Below are positions 9,301 through 18,791 of a DNA stretch of 64,000 bases, one piece after another. Under the pieces are notes generated by a model. The model searched no databases and had not been told where the DNA came from. It saw only the letters and a program-made list of their open reading frames with translations. The stretch covers positions 94,790 through 158,789 of the forward strand of contig JAFVCV010000047.1 in NCBI GenBank assembly GCA_017478965.1, written 5' to 3'. The first letter of the stretch is position 1; each line of letters begins with the position of its first letter. Source of the stretch: Ruminococcus sp. Lineage in GTDB: Bacteria > Bacillota > Clostridia > Oscillospirales > Ruminococcaceae. Both the position numbers and the translations under genes were made by a program.

Positions 9301-10233
9301 TTATTCCTTATACGGTATATACTTTACCTCACATTCCAGGAAAAAGCCGGTCTTTTCCCTGACCCTTTCCTGTACCTCTCTTATAAGCCCTAAAACGTCC
9401 CCGCAGGTGGCCCCGCCCTTGTTAACAACAAAGCCGCAGTGTTTCTCAGACACCTGTGCGCCTCCTACTGAAAAGCCCTTCAGCCCGCTCTGCTCTATGA
9501 GCTGCCCTGCGAACTGGCCCTCAGGCCTTTTGAAGGTCGAGCCGGCGCTGGGATAATTCAGGGGCTGTTTTTCCCTTCTCCTGCTCATAAGGTCCACCAT
9601 CTTGTCCTGTATAGTGTCATGCTCCCCGGGCACCAGCTCAAATTCTGCCTCCACTATCAGCTCCCTGCTCCCGCAGAACCTGCTGTGGCGATAGCTCATA
9701 TCCAGCTTTCCTGCGTCTATCTCCAGCTGTCTGCCCTCGGGGGACACTGCCCTTACCAGCTTTACCACGTCCTTGGTCTCGCCGCCGTAGGCACCGGCAT
9801 TCATATACACCGCCCCTCCTACGGTCCCGGGTATGCCGTAGGCGAATTCCAGCCCCGACAGCGAATGTTCCAGAGCGAACCTGCACAGCTTCAGAAGGCT
9901 GCACCCGGCCTGTGCCGTTACAGTAGTCTCGTTTTTCATATATATCTTATCCATAGAATTGCCTATGAGAAATATGACTCCGTCAAAGCCCCTGTCGTCG
10001 AAAAGCACATTTGTGCCGTTGCCCAGGGCCATGGTCCTGACCCCCAGATAATCCGCCTCATGGGCAAGCTGCGCCAAAGCGTCCGGGGAATTTATATCCA
10101 CCATTGCCGTGCAGCGTCCCCCTATCTTGAAAGAGGTGTACCTTGCCAGAGGCTCATCGTAAAGCACCTTGCACTGCATCTCGTCCGCCAGTGCCAGCAA
10201 TGATCTTATATTCATATCCAAATCGCCGTTCAA
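9301..10233 (-). CDS. murB: UDP-N-acetylenolpyruvoylglucosamine reductase
   Basis: The FAD enzyme that reduces enolpyruvyl-UDP-GlcNAc to UDP-MurNAc in the cytoplasm. Seen: FAD-binding region with GIPGTVGGAVYMNAGAYG, YRHSRF, and the catalytic-loop motif GSTFKRP. The 310-residue frame uses a TTG start at 10233, preceded by GGGAGAG at good spacing; the ATG six codons later has no comparable ribosome site. It follows hprK closely. Confidence 0.95.
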   Translation of the reverse strand: MNGDLDMNIRSLLALADEMQCKVLYDEPLARYTSFKIGGRCTAMVDINSPDALAQLAHEADYLGVRTMALGNGTNVLFDDRGFDGVIFLIGNSMDKIYMKNETTVTAQAGCSLLKLCRFALEHSLSGLEFAYGIPGTVGGAVYMNAGAYGGETKDVVKLVRAVSPEGRQLEIDAGKLDMSYRHSRFCGSRELIVEAEFELVPGEHDTIQDKMVDLMSRRREKQPLNYPSAGSTFKRPEGQFAGQLIEQSGLKGFSVGGAQVSEKHCGFVVNKGGATCGDVLGLIREVQERVREKTGFFLECEVKYIPYKE

Positions 10234-10275
10234 TTATATCTCTCTCCCTTGTTGTTTTATGCGTATTCAGCGTTT

Positions 10276-11235
10276 TCAAAAGGTGTCCCAGTTCTTCACG
10301 TTCTCCTTGGTGTCCATCTCCAGACCCAGGTTCTGCAAAAGCTCCGCCGCTGCGTTATAGCCCATTTTCTTATGCCTGTTGTTCATGGCTGCGACCTCCA
10401 GTATCACTGCCAGGTTACGGCCGGGCTTGATGGGTATGGTAAGGCTGGGTATCTTAATGCCCAGTATGGAAGTATACTCGTTGTCCACGCCCATACGGTC
10501 GTATATCTTCTTGCTGTCCCATGGCTCCAGCTCTACCACCAGGTCTATCTTCTCAGAGACTTTGACAGCACCCATACCGAAGAGCCTTCTGGTATTTATA
10601 ATACCTATGCCCCTGAGCTCAAGAAAATGCCTGATATTGTCCGGCGACTGTCCCACCAGGGTCCTGCTGGAGGTCTTCCTTATCTCCACAGCGTCATCTG
10701 CTACCAGACGGTGGCCTCTCTTGACCAGCTCGATGGCTGTCTCGCTTTTACCTACGCCGCTCTCGCCTATGATGAGCAGCCCCTCGCCGTAGACCTCTAT
10801 CAGCACCCCATGCCTGGTTATCCTCGGCGCCAGCTCCACGTTCAGATAGCCTATGAGCGAGGCTATGAACGCCGTGGTGCTGTCCGCAGTCCTGGCTATC
10901 GGCACCCCGTGTTTCGCTGCTATCTCCATCATCTCCGGGTAAAGCTCATGGCTCCTTGCCACTATGAACATAGGTATCTTCGTGGCGAAAAGAGCGTCCA
11001 GGCGCTGATACCTGGTGGCCTCGTCTATACTGGCCAGATATGCGAATTCCATATTCCCGCAGATCTGCACCCGCTCTGCGTTGAAATACTCATAAAAGCC
11101 CATGAGCTGAAGTCCCGGCCTGTTGCAGTCGTTATCGGTAACTTTCAGCTCGCTGATATTCTCCGGCGCATAGAGCAGCTCCAGTTTCAGCTGCTTGACT
11201 ATCTCTTCCACCGAAACGCTAAATATCTCTGCCAT
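10276..11235 (-). CDS. hprK: HPr kinase/phosphorylase
   Basis: A 319-residue sensor enzyme that phosphorylates and dephosphorylates Ser46 of HPr to control carbon catabolite repression. The P-loop is GESGVGKSETA near residue 155, followed by HRLVADDAVEI, both diagnostic. A strong ribosome site (GGAGG) precedes the ATG. Its presence agrees with the PTS permease at 40350, although no HPr or enzyme I gene is in this window. Confidence 0.96.
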   Translation of the reverse strand: MAEIFSVSVEEIVKQLKLELLYAPENISELKVTDNDCNRPGLQLMGFYEYFNAERVQICGNMEFAYLASIDEATRYQRLDALFATKIPMFIVARSHELYPEMMEIAAKHGVPIARTADSTTAFIASLIGYLNVELAPRITRHGVLIEVYGEGLLIIGESGVGKSETAIELVKRGHRLVADDAVEIRKTSSRTLVGQSPDNIRHFLELRGIGIINTRRLFGMGAVKVSEKIDLVVELEPWDSKKIYDRMGVDNEYTSILGIKIPSLTIPIKPGRNLAVILEVAAMNNRHKKMGYNAAAELLQNLGLEMDTKENVKNWDTF

Positions 11236-11294
11236 TTTATTCCTCCGTCCTTCCCCGGCTCAGCCGGCGGAAATTTTATGTCGTTTACTGTAGA

Positions 11295-12572
11295 TCAGAC
11301 TGTTATCAGTCCTCTTGAATACATTTCCTGTGCGGCAGTGACGATGCCTGCCTTGCCGCTTGCATAGGTCAGTCCCCCCTGGAGCCATGCCGCAAAAGGC
11401 TCCCTGATGGGTGCGTCGGCCGAAAGCTCGATGCTGGCTCCCATGGTGAAGGCTCCCGCCGCCATTATGACCTTGCTCTCATACCCCGGCATATCCCAGG
11501 CCTCCGGGGTAACATAGCTGTCCACAGGGCTGCCTTTCTGTATACCCTGACAGAAAGCTACCAGGTTCTCCTCATTCTCAAGAAGTATGGAGGCTATGAT
11601 GTCCGTGCGTTTTTCCCCGCTTTCCGGCAGGGTCCTGAAGCCCAGCTTTTCAAAGAACCGGCATGCGAACACCGAGGTCTTCAGGGCCGAAGCCACCGTC
11701 TGGGGAGCTAAGAAAAAGCCCAGGAGCATCTCCCTTGACATATTGAGAGTGCAGCCGACCTCCTTGCCCATTCCCACACAGGTCAGCCTGTCGGCGCACT
11801 TCTCGACCAGGTCCGTTCTTCCGCAGATATATCCCCCTGTAGATGCTATGCCGCCCCCGGGGTTCTTGATGAGCGAGCCTATGATAAGGTCCGCCCCCAC
11901 AGCCAGCGGTTCTCTCTCCTCCACAAATTCTCCGTAGCAGTTATCCACCATTACTATTATGTCCGGATTTGCAGCTTTTGCGGCACCGGCTATCCTGCCG
12001 ATGGTATCCACAGTCAGCGAAGGCCTGAGAGAATATCCACGGGAACGCTGTATATAAGCGACCTTAGCTCCTCCGGCCAGCTGCGCTATCTTTTCAAGGT
12101 CAGGCTCCCTGTCGTCCACAAGGTCCGCCTGGATATACTTTACTCCGAAATCTGCCAGCGAGCCGCTGCCCCTTTCACCTCTGATGCCTATGACCTCCTC
12201 CAGGGTGTCATATGGCCTGCCCGTGCAGGAGAGCATGGTATCTCCTGTCCTCAGCACCCCGAAAAGTGCCGTGGAAAGCGCATGGGTGCCGTTTACGAAG
12301 GTGTGGCGCACGATGGCGTCCTCTCCGCCGAAGGCCTGTGCAAAGACCTTGTCTGCGGTGTCCCTGCCAAGGTCACCGTATCCGTAGCCCGTAGTGCCTT
12401 TTAAACACCCCTCGCTTACCCTGTTGTCAATAAAAGCTCTCAGCACCTTGGCGCCGTTATATTCTGCTGTGCGTTCGATCTCCCTGAACATCTCCCCGCA
12501 CTCCTGCTCCGCCTTCTCCGCCAGCTGAGCCAGTTTCTTATCTATCCCAAATAGATCAAAAACGCTTTCCAA
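11295..12572 (-). CDS. PLP-dependent methionine gamma-lyase-family protein (YnbB/aluminium-resistance type)
   Basis: A 425-residue fold-type I PLP enzyme. The probable PLP lysine is in GSLIKNPGGG, preceded by the conserved MVDNCYGEF. This subfamily is annotated as aluminium resistance protein or methionine gamma-lyase family; the true reaction is not established. Start is TTG at 12572 with GAGGTG seven bases upstream. Eleven bases separate it from the preceding membrane-protein gene, so it is probably in the same operon. Confidence 0.87.
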   Translation of the reverse strand: MESVFDLFGIDKKLAQLAEKAEQECGEMFREIERTAEYNGAKVLRAFIDNRVSEGCLKGTTGYGYGDLGRDTADKVFAQAFGGEDAIVRHTFVNGTHALSTALFGVLRTGDTMLSCTGRPYDTLEEVIGIRGERGSGSLADFGVKYIQADLVDDREPDLEKIAQLAGGAKVAYIQRSRGYSLRPSLTVDTIGRIAGAAKAANPDIIVMVDNCYGEFVEEREPLAVGADLIIGSLIKNPGGGIASTGGYICGRTDLVEKCADRLTCVGMGKEVGCTLNMSREMLLGFFLAPQTVASALKTSVFACRFFEKLGFRTLPESGEKRTDIIASILLENEENLVAFCQGIQKGSPVDSYVTPEAWDMPGYESKVIMAAGAFTMGASIELSADAPIREPFAAWLQGGLTYASGKAGIVTAAQEMYSRGLITV

Positions 12573-12583
12573 TCTGTTTCACC

Positions 12584-13096
12584 TCATAAACTCTGTTCGT
12601 TCTTCTTCATAAACAGCCGTTCCCTGTTCGCATAGCCCGTATAAGCTCCGCCTGCTATGAGGACTATGCCCATAATGAGCATGAACACATCCCCCGCCGA
12701 AAGCTCGTCCCCGAAAATCGGACCTTTCTCCGGATGCTCAGGGTCTATAGGAGCAGCTTCATCATGCTTAAAGGCCTGCTCACCTGCCCTGCTGTTAAGC
12801 TCATATACATGGGAGACACGGTAAGTCTCGCCCTTCCACTCCAGCTCATAGTCCACCGTATATTCATAAACGGCTGTATAGCTCCCGCTGCGGTTTTTTG
12901 TTACCTTCTTTTCGCTGACCTCCATGGGTCTGAGGAGCACATAGACAGTCCGGGTGTTCCTGGAAATGACATACCCTGTGACCTTCACAGCTCCGCCAAC
13001 AGTAAGTATCAGCCCCATTGCCAGCCATGCCGCCACGAAGAGCATTATCAGCCCTCTGGGCATACCCGGCATATAGAGCCTCGGTCTTTTAAGCAT
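12584..13096 (-). CDS. Small two-helix membrane protein, DUF3592-like
   Basis: A 170-residue protein with one hydrophobic helix near residues 15-40 and a second near 135-158, with a polar beta-rich segment between (YTAVYEYTVDYELEWKGETY). This layout resembles DUF3592 proteins, whose function is unknown. The annotated ATG lies very close to its AGAGGG site; an ATG eight codons later has GAGG at better spacing, so the true product may be slightly shorter. Confidence 0.65.
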   Translation of the reverse strand: MLKRPRLYMPGMPRGLIMLFVAAWLAMGLILTVGGAVKVTGYVISRNTRTVYVLLRPMEVSEKKVTKNRSGSYTAVYEYTVDYELEWKGETYRVSHVYELNSRAGEQAFKHDEAAPIDPEHPEKGPIFGDELSAGDVFMLIMGIVLIAGGAYTGYANRERLFMKKNEQSL

Positions 13097-13114
13097 ACCC
13101 TCTGCCCTCTTGTC

Positions 13115-13903
13115 TCAATGGCTGGGGGTCTCGTCACGCCTTTCCAGGACCGTGTCTATCCCCATGGCCTTAAAGCCTATCTCATCATAATAGCTTACCC
13201 TGTGGGGCCTTGCAAAAAGCTTTACCTTTATGCCCTCCTGCCAGAGCCTTTCGCCTATCCAGTAGAGCAGGGTCCTGGCGTGCATCTTTCCCCGTTCCTG
13301 CGGGACCGTGCCTACCTGCCCCACCAAAGCGATATTGTCTATTATGTACTGTATGGTGGCGGTGGTATAGTCCCCCATAAGAAATGACTGGGAAAGCCCC
13401 CGCCTTATCCTGTGAGAAGTGTCCGTTATCCACATACCGTACCCGTCTGCCAGTCTTGGAAAGCACTGGGAAAGTATAGCGTAGACATCGTCCAGCCTCG
13501 GCACCTCGTCCACCTCCAGAGGCGGCAGCTTGCCTGTGGGCCTGTAGGTGAATTCCGTCCTCTTCTCACTTCTGTATTCGTCCTTTAAAAGCTCGGCTAT
13601 CCTGTCTCCGTACTGCCTTTCCAGCTCTACCGAAAAGGGCTTGAGCATCCTGGTGAAGCCCGCCAGCTCCTCCAGCATCTCCTCCCCAAGCTCCCGCCCC
13701 TGAAAGGTGGATATCATAAAGGCGCTGTTGAACTCCGAGAATATCCCCAGCCTTTCTCCCCGGTCCTCCATGACGAAGAACCTGAGAAAATCATAGTCCG
13801 TCCCGTAAGCCATATAGTGGGACTTTATCCTCCTGCTGTAATTGTTGTCCTTCAGCTTTCCGATAAGGTCAAGGTCTATATCCTTCGACTGATAGATCAT
13901 CAT
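13115..13903 (-). CDS. GNAT family N-acetyltransferase
   Basis: A 262-residue protein. The acetyl-CoA binding motif is in the C-terminal half (GQVGTVPQERGKMHA), followed by FARPHRVSYYDEIGFKAMG, a typical end of the GNAT fold. The N-terminal 100 residues are not recognised. The ribosome site AGGAGGG is excellent. It sits between peptidases and a membrane protein, and the substrate cannot be inferred. Confidence 0.82.
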   Translation of the reverse strand: MMIYQSKDIDLDLIGKLKDNNYSRRIKSHYMAYGTDYDFLRFFVMEDRGERLGIFSEFNSAFMISTFQGRELGEEMLEELAGFTRMLKPFSVELERQYGDRIAELLKDEYRSEKRTEFTYRPTGKLPPLEVDEVPRLDDVYAILSQCFPRLADGYGMWITDTSHRIRRGLSQSFLMGDYTTATIQYIIDNIALVGQVGTVPQERGKMHARTLLYWIGERLWQEGIKVKLFARPHRVSYYDEIGFKAMGIDTVLERRDETPSH

Positions 13904-13922
13904 ATCCCTCCTGTAAGGCAGT

Positions 13923-14945
13923 TCAGGTCCTTTCGAGCAGAGCCTTCACCAGCCTGTAGGTGTCCCCAAGGTCCTCCTCGCTTATTACGCAGCAGGGCGA
14001 ATGCAGATACCTGCACGCAAGCGATATCCCGCAGACCTTAACGCCGCCCCGGCTCTTATGTATAGCTCCTGCGTCGTTGCCGCCTGCGACCATGGTCTTG
14101 GTCTGCCATTTTATGCCTAGCTCCTTTGCCGCAGCCCCGGCCTTTTCATAAAGCTCCCGGCTGTAGATGGTGCTGCGGTCCATATAGCTCACCACCGGCC
14201 CCGCCCCTACCCGGCAGACCTTCTTCTCGCCCCCGGAAAGCGGCGTATCTGCGGCAGTAGTGGCCTCCAGCACATAGGCCTCCTCCGGCTCTGCGGTATA
14301 GGCCGCCGCCGTGGAGCCACGCAGCCCGACTTCCTCCTGCACCACGAAGGTGAAGATGATGTCGCTGTCGAATTCCTCATCGCAGATAAGCTTTATCATT
14401 ATCGCACAGCCCACCCGGTCGTCTATAGCCTTGCACTTTATCATGCCCCGGCCGAACCTGAGAAAGCTGCCCTCAAAGCACACGCTGTCCCCTGGCCTTA
14501 CGAACTCCATGGCCTGCTCCCGGTCCTTAGCGCCGATATCAATATACATCTCCCCGAAGTCCGGGGCTTTCTTTTTTTCCTCACCGCTCAGATGGTGCAG
14601 AGCCTTAGCCCCCACCACGCCCGGTATCTGCTTATCCCCCACAATGACTCTCCTGCCGAAGACCACCCTTGGGTCAATGCCGCCCACCGGGGCGCATTTA
14701 AGAAAGCCGTCCTCTGTGATAAAGGTCACGATAAGCCCTACCTCGTCCATATGGGCGCTGACGGCTATCCTCCTGCCGCCGGGCTTTCTGCCCTTCTTTA
14801 CGGCGATAATGCTCCCCAGAGGGTCCGTCTTTGTCTCACACCTGTCCTTTATTCTGGACAATATATATTCCCTGACCCTGCCCTCATCGCCGGAGATCCC
14901 GTTAATTAGGCAAAGCTCTTCAAGCTCGCTGATAAGTTCTGTCAT
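13923..14945 (-). CDS. M42 family glutamyl-aminopeptidase-type metallopeptidase
   Basis: A 340-residue cytoplasmic di-metal aminopeptidase. Metal and catalytic motifs are in order: SAHMDEVG, AIDDRVGC, VQEEVGLRG and the terminal YLHSP. Its start overlaps the end of the preceding M42 gene by four bases (ATGA), so the two are co-translated. M42 enzymes usually form large tetrahedral particles that trim peptides. Confidence 0.93.
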   Translation of the reverse strand: MTELISELEELCLINGISGDEGRVREYILSRIKDRCETKTDPLGSIIAVKKGRKPGGRRIAVSAHMDEVGLIVTFITEDGFLKCAPVGGIDPRVVFGRRVIVGDKQIPGVVGAKALHHLSGEEKKKAPDFGEMYIDIGAKDREQAMEFVRPGDSVCFEGSFLRFGRGMIKCKAIDDRVGCAIMIKLICDEEFDSDIIFTFVVQEEVGLRGSTAAAYTAEPEEAYVLEATTAADTPLSGGEKKVCRVGAGPVVSYMDRSTIYSRELYEKAGAAAKELGIKWQTKTMVAGGNDAGAIHKSRGGVKVCGISLACRYLHSPCCVISEEDLGDTYRLVKALLERT

Positions 14946-16003
14946 TCTTCCGCCGCCCCTTCCTCGGCATAGGCCGCAATAAGCTCTGCGGCCGCCCTGA
15001 TATCCCCAAGGGACACTACCTCCGCCGGGGTGTGCATAAACCTTTCCGGTATGGAAAGTGTCACCGTCGGCACACCGCCCCGGCTGATGCTTATGCGGTC
15101 CGCATTGGTACCCGTGCCCTGGGCCATCACCTCATATGTAAAGGGGATACCGTGCCTTTGGGCTGTCTCAGCCATCTCCCTTGACATAGTCCTGGAAAGA
15201 AACGGCGAAAACCCTATCATGACCCCGCTCTCCAGCGGCGAGCACTCCTCTTCGTCCTCGTCCGGCGTAGGGGCAAAGCTCATGTCCACCACGATGGCCT
15301 TGTCCGGCGCAGCGGTATAAGCCGCCGTCACTGCGCCCCTGGTCCCGACCTCCTCCTGCACGGTGAAGGTCACTGCAATATTATACCCGATGTCCCTGTC
15401 CTTCAGAAGATCCAGCGCCATTATTATGGCAGCGCAGCCCGCCCGGTCGTCCAGTGCCTTTGAGCTTACCCGGTCGTTGAGCAGTTTCACCGGTCCGTTC
15501 TCGATAAGAGCATAGTCTCCCAGCCTTATCTTCTCCCCGGCCTCCCTGCTGTCAGAAAAGCCCATGTCTACATAAACGTCGCTCATCTTCGGTGCCGCAG
15601 AGCTGTCCCTTGATAGATGCGGAGGTATAGAGGCCGTCACTCCGAAAAGCTTTTCCGTCTCCCCGCCGGCGGTGCCGTAAACGCTCACCTGCCTTGCAAG
15701 CAGGGTCCTTGCGTCTATCCCGCCGCAGGGTGATATTTTCAGAAAGCCATCCGGCGTTATATAGCTGACTATATAGCCCACCTCGTCGATATGAGCATCC
15801 AGCAGCAGCACGGGCCTGCCCTCTTTCCAGCCTGCCCGCCTGAACATAACGTTTCCGGTGCGGCTGTCTGTATGGCCCTCTCCGTAGGGCGCCAGCAGCT
15901 CCAGTGCAGCCATTGCCGCCATGTCCTCACAGCCGGACACCCCCATGGGCACACAGAGCTTTTCCAGTATCTCAAAAATTTCAGAATTTTCCATTGTCCT
16001 CAC
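14942..16003 (-). CDS. M42 family metallopeptidase (second copy)
   Basis: A 353-residue paralogue of the next gene. It has LLDAHIDEVG, ALDDRAGC, VQEEVGTRG and RFMHTPAE, so all expected metal ligands and the catalytic Glu are present. The two differ widely outside the motifs, so this is an old duplication that may give mixed complexes or different specificities (inference). It follows murD by eleven bases. Confidence 0.92.
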   Translation of the reverse strand: MRTMENSEIFEILEKLCVPMGVSGCEDMAAMAALELLAPYGEGHTDSRTGNVMFRRAGWKEGRPVLLLDAHIDEVGYIVSYITPDGFLKISPCGGIDARTLLARQVSVYGTAGGETEKLFGVTASIPPHLSRDSSAAPKMSDVYVDMGFSDSREAGEKIRLGDYALIENGPVKLLNDRVSSKALDDRAGCAAIIMALDLLKDRDIGYNIAVTFTVQEEVGTRGAVTAAYTAAPDKAIVVDMSFAPTPDEDEEECSPLESGVMIGFSPFLSRTMSREMAETAQRHGIPFTYEVMAQGTGTNADRISISRGGVPTVTLSIPERFMHTPAEVVSLGDIRAAAELIAAYAEEGAAEE

Positions 16004-16014
16004 TGCCGTTCTGT

Positions 16015-17409
16015 TTAAACCAGTTCGTTGACCAGCTGCTTGAAATGCCTGCCTCTGTCCTCGAACATCCTGTACATATCAAAGCTTGCGCAGGCCGGCG
16101 TCAGGGAAACTATATCGCCAGACTCCGCATTGTCATGGGCAGTCTGCACTGCCTCCTGCATATCCTTGACCATGAATATTTTCAGTCCGCTGTCGGCATA
16201 ATTCGGTGCCGCCGTCACCGCAGCCCTTATCTTCTCAGCGGTCTGCCCCATAAGTATCAGCACCTTGACCTTCTCGCATATCGGCGCAGCCATAGGCTCA
16301 AAGCTCACTCCCTTGTCGGAGCCGCCCTGTATCATGATCTGCTTACGGTCAAAGGCCGCCAGGCAGGCAAGGACCCTGGTCGGGCTGGACGCTATGGAAT
16401 TATTGTAATACTTAACGCCGTCCAGCTCCCTTACGAACTCTATCCTGTGCTCCACGCCCCCGAACTCGTTGGCGATCTTTGCCACTGTCTCCGGCTTTAC
16501 CTCGCCGTAGGTCATGGCGATGGCAGTCAGATAGTCCTCCACATTGTGCATTCCCGGTATCTTTATGGCCTTCATATGCACATACTCTGTGACCTTGCCC
16601 CTTTCGTTATAGCAAAGCATACCGTCCTCTCTGAGAAAAGCGCCGTTCTCAGGCTTTTCCTTTATGCTGAAATAGGCCAGATCTCCTCTCACCAGGTCAG
16701 AAAGTCCCCTGGTGACCTCATCATCAAGACTCAGGACGGCTCTTGAATAGGCGTTCTGATGATAGAGTATATTGCACTTGGCCTGTGTATACTCCTCCAT
16801 GGTCCCATGGACGTTCAGGTGATTGGGCCTGATGTTGGTGATGCCTGCCACGTCCGGCGACTCTCTCATGGATATGAGCTGAAAGCTTGAAAGCTCGCAG
16901 ACTGCCACATCTGTCTCCGAGATAGTCTCCACCAGGGGCAGCAGCGCCTTGCCGATATTCCCCCCCAGGTGTACCCTCTTGCCCTCGGCTTTCAGGAACT
17001 CGCTTACCAGGGTAGTGGTAGTGGTCTTTCCGTCAGAGCCTGTCAGCGCATAGGTCTTGCAGGGGCAGAGATCAAAGAAGGTCTCCATCTCCGAGGTCAC
17101 CGCTATGCCCTGCTTTCTTGCCCTTGTCAGGGTGGGGTCATTATAGTACATACCCGGGGTCCTGAAAACTATATCACAGCTGAATATCTCGTCAAGGTAG
17201 CCAGGTCCCAGGGAGAACTCACAGCCCCTGGCCGTAAGATCCTCCATCAGCATAGCATCGAACTCATCCTCGGTGCGCTTGTCGCAGACGATACATTTTA
17301 TGCCCTTGGCCAGAAAGACCTTTATCAGGTCCGTATGGCTCACACCCACGCCGATGAACGCCACTCTCTTGTCCTTGATGCCTGCAAAATACTTCTGTGC
17401 TTTAGTCAT
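16015..17409 (-). CDS. murD: UDP-N-acetylmuramoyl-L-alanine--D-glutamate ligase
   Basis: A 464-residue Mur ligase that adds D-Glu to UDP-MurNAc-L-Ala in the cytoplasm. The ATP loop reads GSDGKTTTTT rather than the commoner GTNGKTT. Further Mur motifs are ELSSFQL, NIRPNHLNVHG and GGVEHRIEF. It has its own promoter at 17477-17505 and is not in a division/wall cluster. Start ATG has GGGAG nine bases upstream. Confidence 0.95.
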   Translation of the reverse strand: MTKAQKYFAGIKDKRVAFIGVGVSHTDLIKVFLAKGIKCIVCDKRTEDEFDAMLMEDLTARGCEFSLGPGYLDEIFSCDIVFRTPGMYYNDPTLTRARKQGIAVTSEMETFFDLCPCKTYALTGSDGKTTTTTLVSEFLKAEGKRVHLGGNIGKALLPLVETISETDVAVCELSSFQLISMRESPDVAGITNIRPNHLNVHGTMEEYTQAKCNILYHQNAYSRAVLSLDDEVTRGLSDLVRGDLAYFSIKEKPENGAFLREDGMLCYNERGKVTEYVHMKAIKIPGMHNVEDYLTAIAMTYGEVKPETVAKIANEFGGVEHRIEFVRELDGVKYYNNSIASSPTRVLACLAAFDRKQIMIQGGSDKGVSFEPMAAPICEKVKVLILMGQTAEKIRAAVTAAPNYADSGLKIFMVKDMQEAVQTAHDNAESGDIVSLTPACASFDMYRMFEDRGRHFKQLVNELV

Positions 17410-17476
17410 ATATTCTTACTCCCTTACTGTATTTGCGGTCCCGATGCCGTACCGCTCTGCATAATTAATCTATTAT

Positions 17477-17505
17477 ATTATATACCATTTCCGCCCAAAA
17501 CGCAA
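17477..17505 (-). promoter_or_regulatory. Sigma-A-type promoter of murD
   Basis: Minus strand: -35 TTGCGT (17505-17500), 17-base spacer, -10 TATAAT (17482-17477), about 70 bases before the murD ATG. Confidence 0.7.
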
Positions 17506-17550
17506 GGGGTGTTGTGTAAATATTTTTAGGACCAGCCCATCCGGGGGGCA

Positions 17551-17582
17551 AAAAAAGCCGGCCCAGTGCTGAGCCGGTTTTT
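17551..17582 (-). terminator. Rho-independent terminator after cysK
   Basis: CCGGC/GCCGG hairpin followed on the minus strand by a run of seven T, just past the cysK stop. A-tracts and T-tracts on both sides could make it bidirectional. Confidence 0.8.
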
Positions 17583-17598
17583 GTTTATGGCAAGAAGA

Positions 17599-18528
17599 TC
17601 AGTCAAACAGTGCTGTCGAAAGATATCTCTCTCCTGTATCAGGCAGTAAGGCTACTATCACCTTGCCCTTGTTCTCAGGTCTCTTGGAAAGTTCAGCTGC
17701 CGCATGGAGCGCAGCACCTGAAGAGATACCTACCAGTATACCCTCGGTCTTTGCGAACCTGTTGCCTGCTGCGAAAGCGTCAGCGTTCTCAACAGGGAAT
17801 ACCTCGTCATATATCTTTGTATCAAGAACGTCCGGCACAAAGCCTGCGCCGATACCCTGTATCTTGTGTGCGCCCGACTTGCCCTGGGAAAGCACAGGAG
17901 AAGATGCAGGCTCTACAGCCACGACCTTGACCTGCGGGTTCTTGGATTTGAGATACTGCCCCACGCCGGTGATGGTGCCGCCGGTCCCGATGCCGGCTAC
18001 GAAGATGTCCACCTTGCCCTCGGTATCCTCCCAGATCTCCGGGCCTGTGGTAGCAAGATGTATAGCCGGGTTAGCGGGATTAACGAACTGCCCTAAGATC
18101 ACGCTGTTCTCGATCTCGCCGTTGAGCTCCTCAGCCTTCTTGATGGCCCCGGTCATGCCCTTTGCGCCCTCGGTCAGCACTATCTCTGCACCGTATGCCT
18201 TCAGCAGGTTCCTTCTCTCAATGCTCATGGTCTCGGGCATGGTCAGTATGACCTTATAGCCCTTGGAAACGCCTATGGACGCAAGACCGATGCCGGTATT
18301 GCCGGAAGTCGGCTCGATGATGGTAGAGCCTTCTTTGAGTATGCCCTTCTTCTCTGCGTCCTCGATAAGGTTCAGCGCAACTCTGTCCTTAACGCTGCCT
18401 GCGGGATTGAAATACTCCAGCTTAGCCAGGATATCGCTGCCTGCGCCAACTGCCTTGGAAAATCTCGACGCCTCGATAACAGGGGTCTTTCCTACCAGTT
18501 CTCCCACGCTCTTGTAAATTTTAGCCAT
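17599..18528 (-). CDS. cysK: Cysteine synthase A (O-acetylserine thiol-lyase)
   Basis: PLP enzyme making cysteine from O-acetylserine and sulfide. Seen: KLEYFNPAGSVKDR with the PLP lysine, PTSGNTGIGLA substrate loop, and GIGTGGTITGVG phosphate loop; 309 residues. An upstream ATG at 18624 is in frame, but the residues it adds overlie the promoter; the ATG at 18528 has AAAGGA and begins with the family-typical MAKIYKS. It has its own promoter, operator-like dyad and terminator, so it is probably monocistronic. Confidence 0.96.
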   Translation of the reverse strand: MAKIYKSVGELVGKTPVIEASRFSKAVGAGSDILAKLEYFNPAGSVKDRVALNLIEDAEKKGILKEGSTIIEPTSGNTGIGLASIGVSKGYKVILTMPETMSIERRNLLKAYGAEIVLTEGAKGMTGAIKKAEELNGEIENSVILGQFVNPANPAIHLATTGPEIWEDTEGKVDIFVAGIGTGGTITGVGQYLKSKNPQVKVVAVEPASSPVLSQGKSGAHKIQGIGAGFVPDVLDTKIYDEVFPVENADAFAAGNRFAKTEGILVGISSGAALHAAAELSKRPENKGKVIVALLPDTGERYLSTALFD

Positions 18529-18614
18529 AGTTATCATTTCCTTTCGGTATAAATTACTTTTCTCAGCAAGGCTCTCCCCTGCGGGGACCGGCCCTGCTCT
18601 CTTGCTGTGATTAT

Positions 18615-18647
18615 AATATATCACATTATTCCTACTATGTCAATAGG
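18615..18647 (-). promoter_or_regulatory. cysK promoter with overlapping Rrf2/CymR-like dyad
   Basis: Minus strand: -35 TTGACA (18643-18638), 17-base spacer, -10 TATATT (18620-18615). The interrupted dyad CCTA-T-5-A-TAGG at 18631-18647 covers the -35 box. Rrf2-family regulators such as CymR bind CCTAC-type dyads at sulfur genes (from memory), so sulfur-dependent repression is plausible. A second dyad TGTGAT/ATCACA straddles the -10. The leader downstream can form a stem from AGCAAG and CTTGCT. Confidence 0.6.
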
Positions 18648-18756
18648 TTAAATATGTGTTTCTGCCTTTTGCACAAAGAACTCTATTAGAATATAGCGCA
18701 TTTGGCTATTTTGCGTAAATCATATATGACAACTAGGATTATTTGTCCGCAAAAAA

Positions 18757-18779
18757 CCCGGCTCCATGCAGAGCCGGGT
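18757..18779 (-). terminator. Terminator after the thioesterase operon
   Basis: CCCGGCTC/GAGCCGGG stem followed on the minus strand by six T. Confidence 0.85.
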
Positions 18780-18791
18780 CAGCCTATATAT

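Noticed and set aside
10249-11367. 372-codon plus-strand open frame
   Set aside because: It is a shadow of hprK on the other strand.
18529-18650. T-box or SAM riboswitch before cysK
   Set aside because: The leader is too short and no conserved T-box or S-box sequence is seen; only a simple stem and operator-like dyads.
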